A DNA stretch of 41,243 bases from Lysobacterales bacterium (GTDB taxonomy: Bacteria; Pseudomonadota; Gammaproteobacteria; Xanthomonadales; Rhodanobacteraceae). The first letter of the stretch is position 1; each line of letters opens with the position of its first letter. The translations under genes were made by a program, and so were the position numbers. The notes under the pieces are model-generated. The model made no database searches and had not been told where the DNA came from. It was given only the letters and a program-made list of their open reading frames with translations. Below are positions 40,699 through 41,243 of this stretch, one piece after another. Location: assembly GCA_015655335.1 (NCBI GenBank), contig JAATFF010000160.1, positions 1 to 41,243 on the forward strand, written 5' to 3'.

Positions 40699-41243
40699 CC
40701 TTCCCCATGAATACCAGCCAGGATTGCCTTCGTGCCTGGGAGGCTATGCCCTGGGTACTGCAAAATAGCGCCACGCAAGAGCAAAGCGAGTGGTTGAAAA
40801 ATCATCTTGCGCGCTGCGAATCGTGCCGTGCCGAATTTGCGCAACAAACGCGCCTAAAGCGTGCTCTGTCGCTGCCCTCGGATATCCCTGTTGACGCCAA
40901 CGCCGGATTAAACCGTCTGCTGGACCGTCTTGATGCACCCCAACCTCAGGAGGCGTTGCCGTATCGGTCGCGGTCGGGACATTGGTTGATGCGGGCGATG
41001 GTCGCCGCTGTGTTGATCCAGGCGATCGGCATAGGCGTACTGGGCGCAAGGTTGTGGTCGACAGACAACAGCCCGATGTATCGCACACTCAGCCAACAGC
41101 CGTTACCCGCTCCCTCGGGCGCGATCCGCGTCGTGCCTGATGCAGCCATGACGCTAACCGATTGGAACGCGTTGCTTCATAGCCTTCGGTTGCAAGTGGT
41201 GGGCGGCCCCAACGACGTGGGTGCTTATACAGTCGTACCGGCA
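40695..41243 (+). CDS. Membrane anti-sigma factor with N-terminal zinc-finger motif, partial
   Basis: The first 183 codons are visible; the right edge cuts the gene. Its ATG overlaps the sigma stop as ATGA, with GAGG upstream. Residues 1-50 carry the anti-sigma zinc motif, with Cys11, His37, Cys41 and Cys44 in NHLARCESC. A membrane helix follows at about 92-113 (AMVAAVLIQAIGIGVLGARL), and a periplasmic part begins after it (from about 115 on). It should hold the ECF sigma factor in an inactive state at the inner membrane and release it on an envelope signal. Confidence 0.88.
   Translation, partial: MTFPMNTSQDCLRAWEAMPWVLQNSATQEQSEWLKNHLARCESCRAEFAQQTRLKRALSLPSDIPVDANAGLNRLLDRLDAPQPQEALPYRSRSGHWLMRAMVAAVLIQAIGIGVLGARLWSTDNSPMYRTLSQQPLPAPSGAIRVVPDAAMTLTDWNALLHSLRLQVVGGPNDVGAYTVVPA

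Noticed and set aside
1-41243. CRISPR arrays, tRNA or rRNA genes, insertion sequences, prophage genes
   Set aside because: No regularly spaced repeats, no tRNA-like arms, and no transposase, integrase or phage proteins were found on either strand by reading.

Overview
The window looks like a chromosomal segment of a high-GC gammaproteobacterium of the Xanthomonadales/Lysobacterales, most likely the Rhodanobacteraceae (Dyella/Rhodanobacter/Luteibacter type). This is inferred from GC-rich codon use, dense operons, and family content such as DUF3011, TorF-type barrels, M61 peptidases and XrtA-type exopolysaccharide genes. No rRNA, tRNA, CRISPR array, transposase or phage gene is visible.

Left part (1-13.8 kb). 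On the minus strand the start of an XrtA/PEP-CTERM-type polysaccharide operon runs off the left edge: a chain-length protein and an outer-membrane export lipoprotein. After it come mostly unrelated housekeeping or accessory genes: a YdcF-like protein, an Sfp/EntD-type phosphopantetheinyl transferase, a LytS/LytTR two-component pair, a SnoaL-like secreted protein, a LamG-like secreted protein, an M61 peptidase with PDZ domain, a YheO/DauR-like regulator, the potassium transporter Kup, a DUF3011 protein and a DUF5666-like protein.

Middle part (14-36.3 kb) is a large surface-glycan region. An O-antigen-ligase/polymerase-like protein is followed by a half-size ABC exporter and an HPr-kinase-like protein (minus strand), which diverge from a B12-type radical SAM enzyme and a nucleotidyltransferase (plus strand). 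These converge on a 15-gene minus-strand operon that starts at 36251 and ends at 21260, with most junctions overlapping as ATGA or TGATG or separated by a few bases. In order of transcription it encodes a sugar 3,4-ketoisomerase, a NeuD/PglD-like acetyltransferase, a beta-propeller protein, a GNAT/FemAB-like acyltransferase, a DegT aminotransferase, a Wzx flippase, a GT2, a Wzy polymerase, a Wzz-like protein, a methyltransferase, an amidohydrolase, a second methyltransferase, a second B12-type radical SAM enzyme and two GT4 glycosyltransferases. The ketoisomerase, aminotransferase and acetyltransferase fit synthesis of a dTDP-3-acylamino-3,6-dideoxyhexose (Fuc3NAc or Qui3NAc type), which would be built into a Wzx/Wzy-dependent glycan. 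The enzymes making dTDP-4-keto-6-deoxyglucose and the initiating phosphoglycosyltransferase are not in the window.

Right part (36.5 kb to the end) is a plus-strand redox module: a cytochrome b561, a signal-peptide-bearing single-heme protein whose remainder looks like an outer-membrane barrel (Cyc2-like fused cytochrome-porin architecture), and a class I cytochrome c. A TorF-like barrel, an ECF sigma factor and its zinc-finger anti-sigma factor (cut by the right edge) follow. Together the first three could carry electrons between the quinone pool and the cell exterior. I consider this the most interesting part of the window, followed by the radical SAM/methyltransferase/amidohydrolase cassette embedded in the glycan operon.
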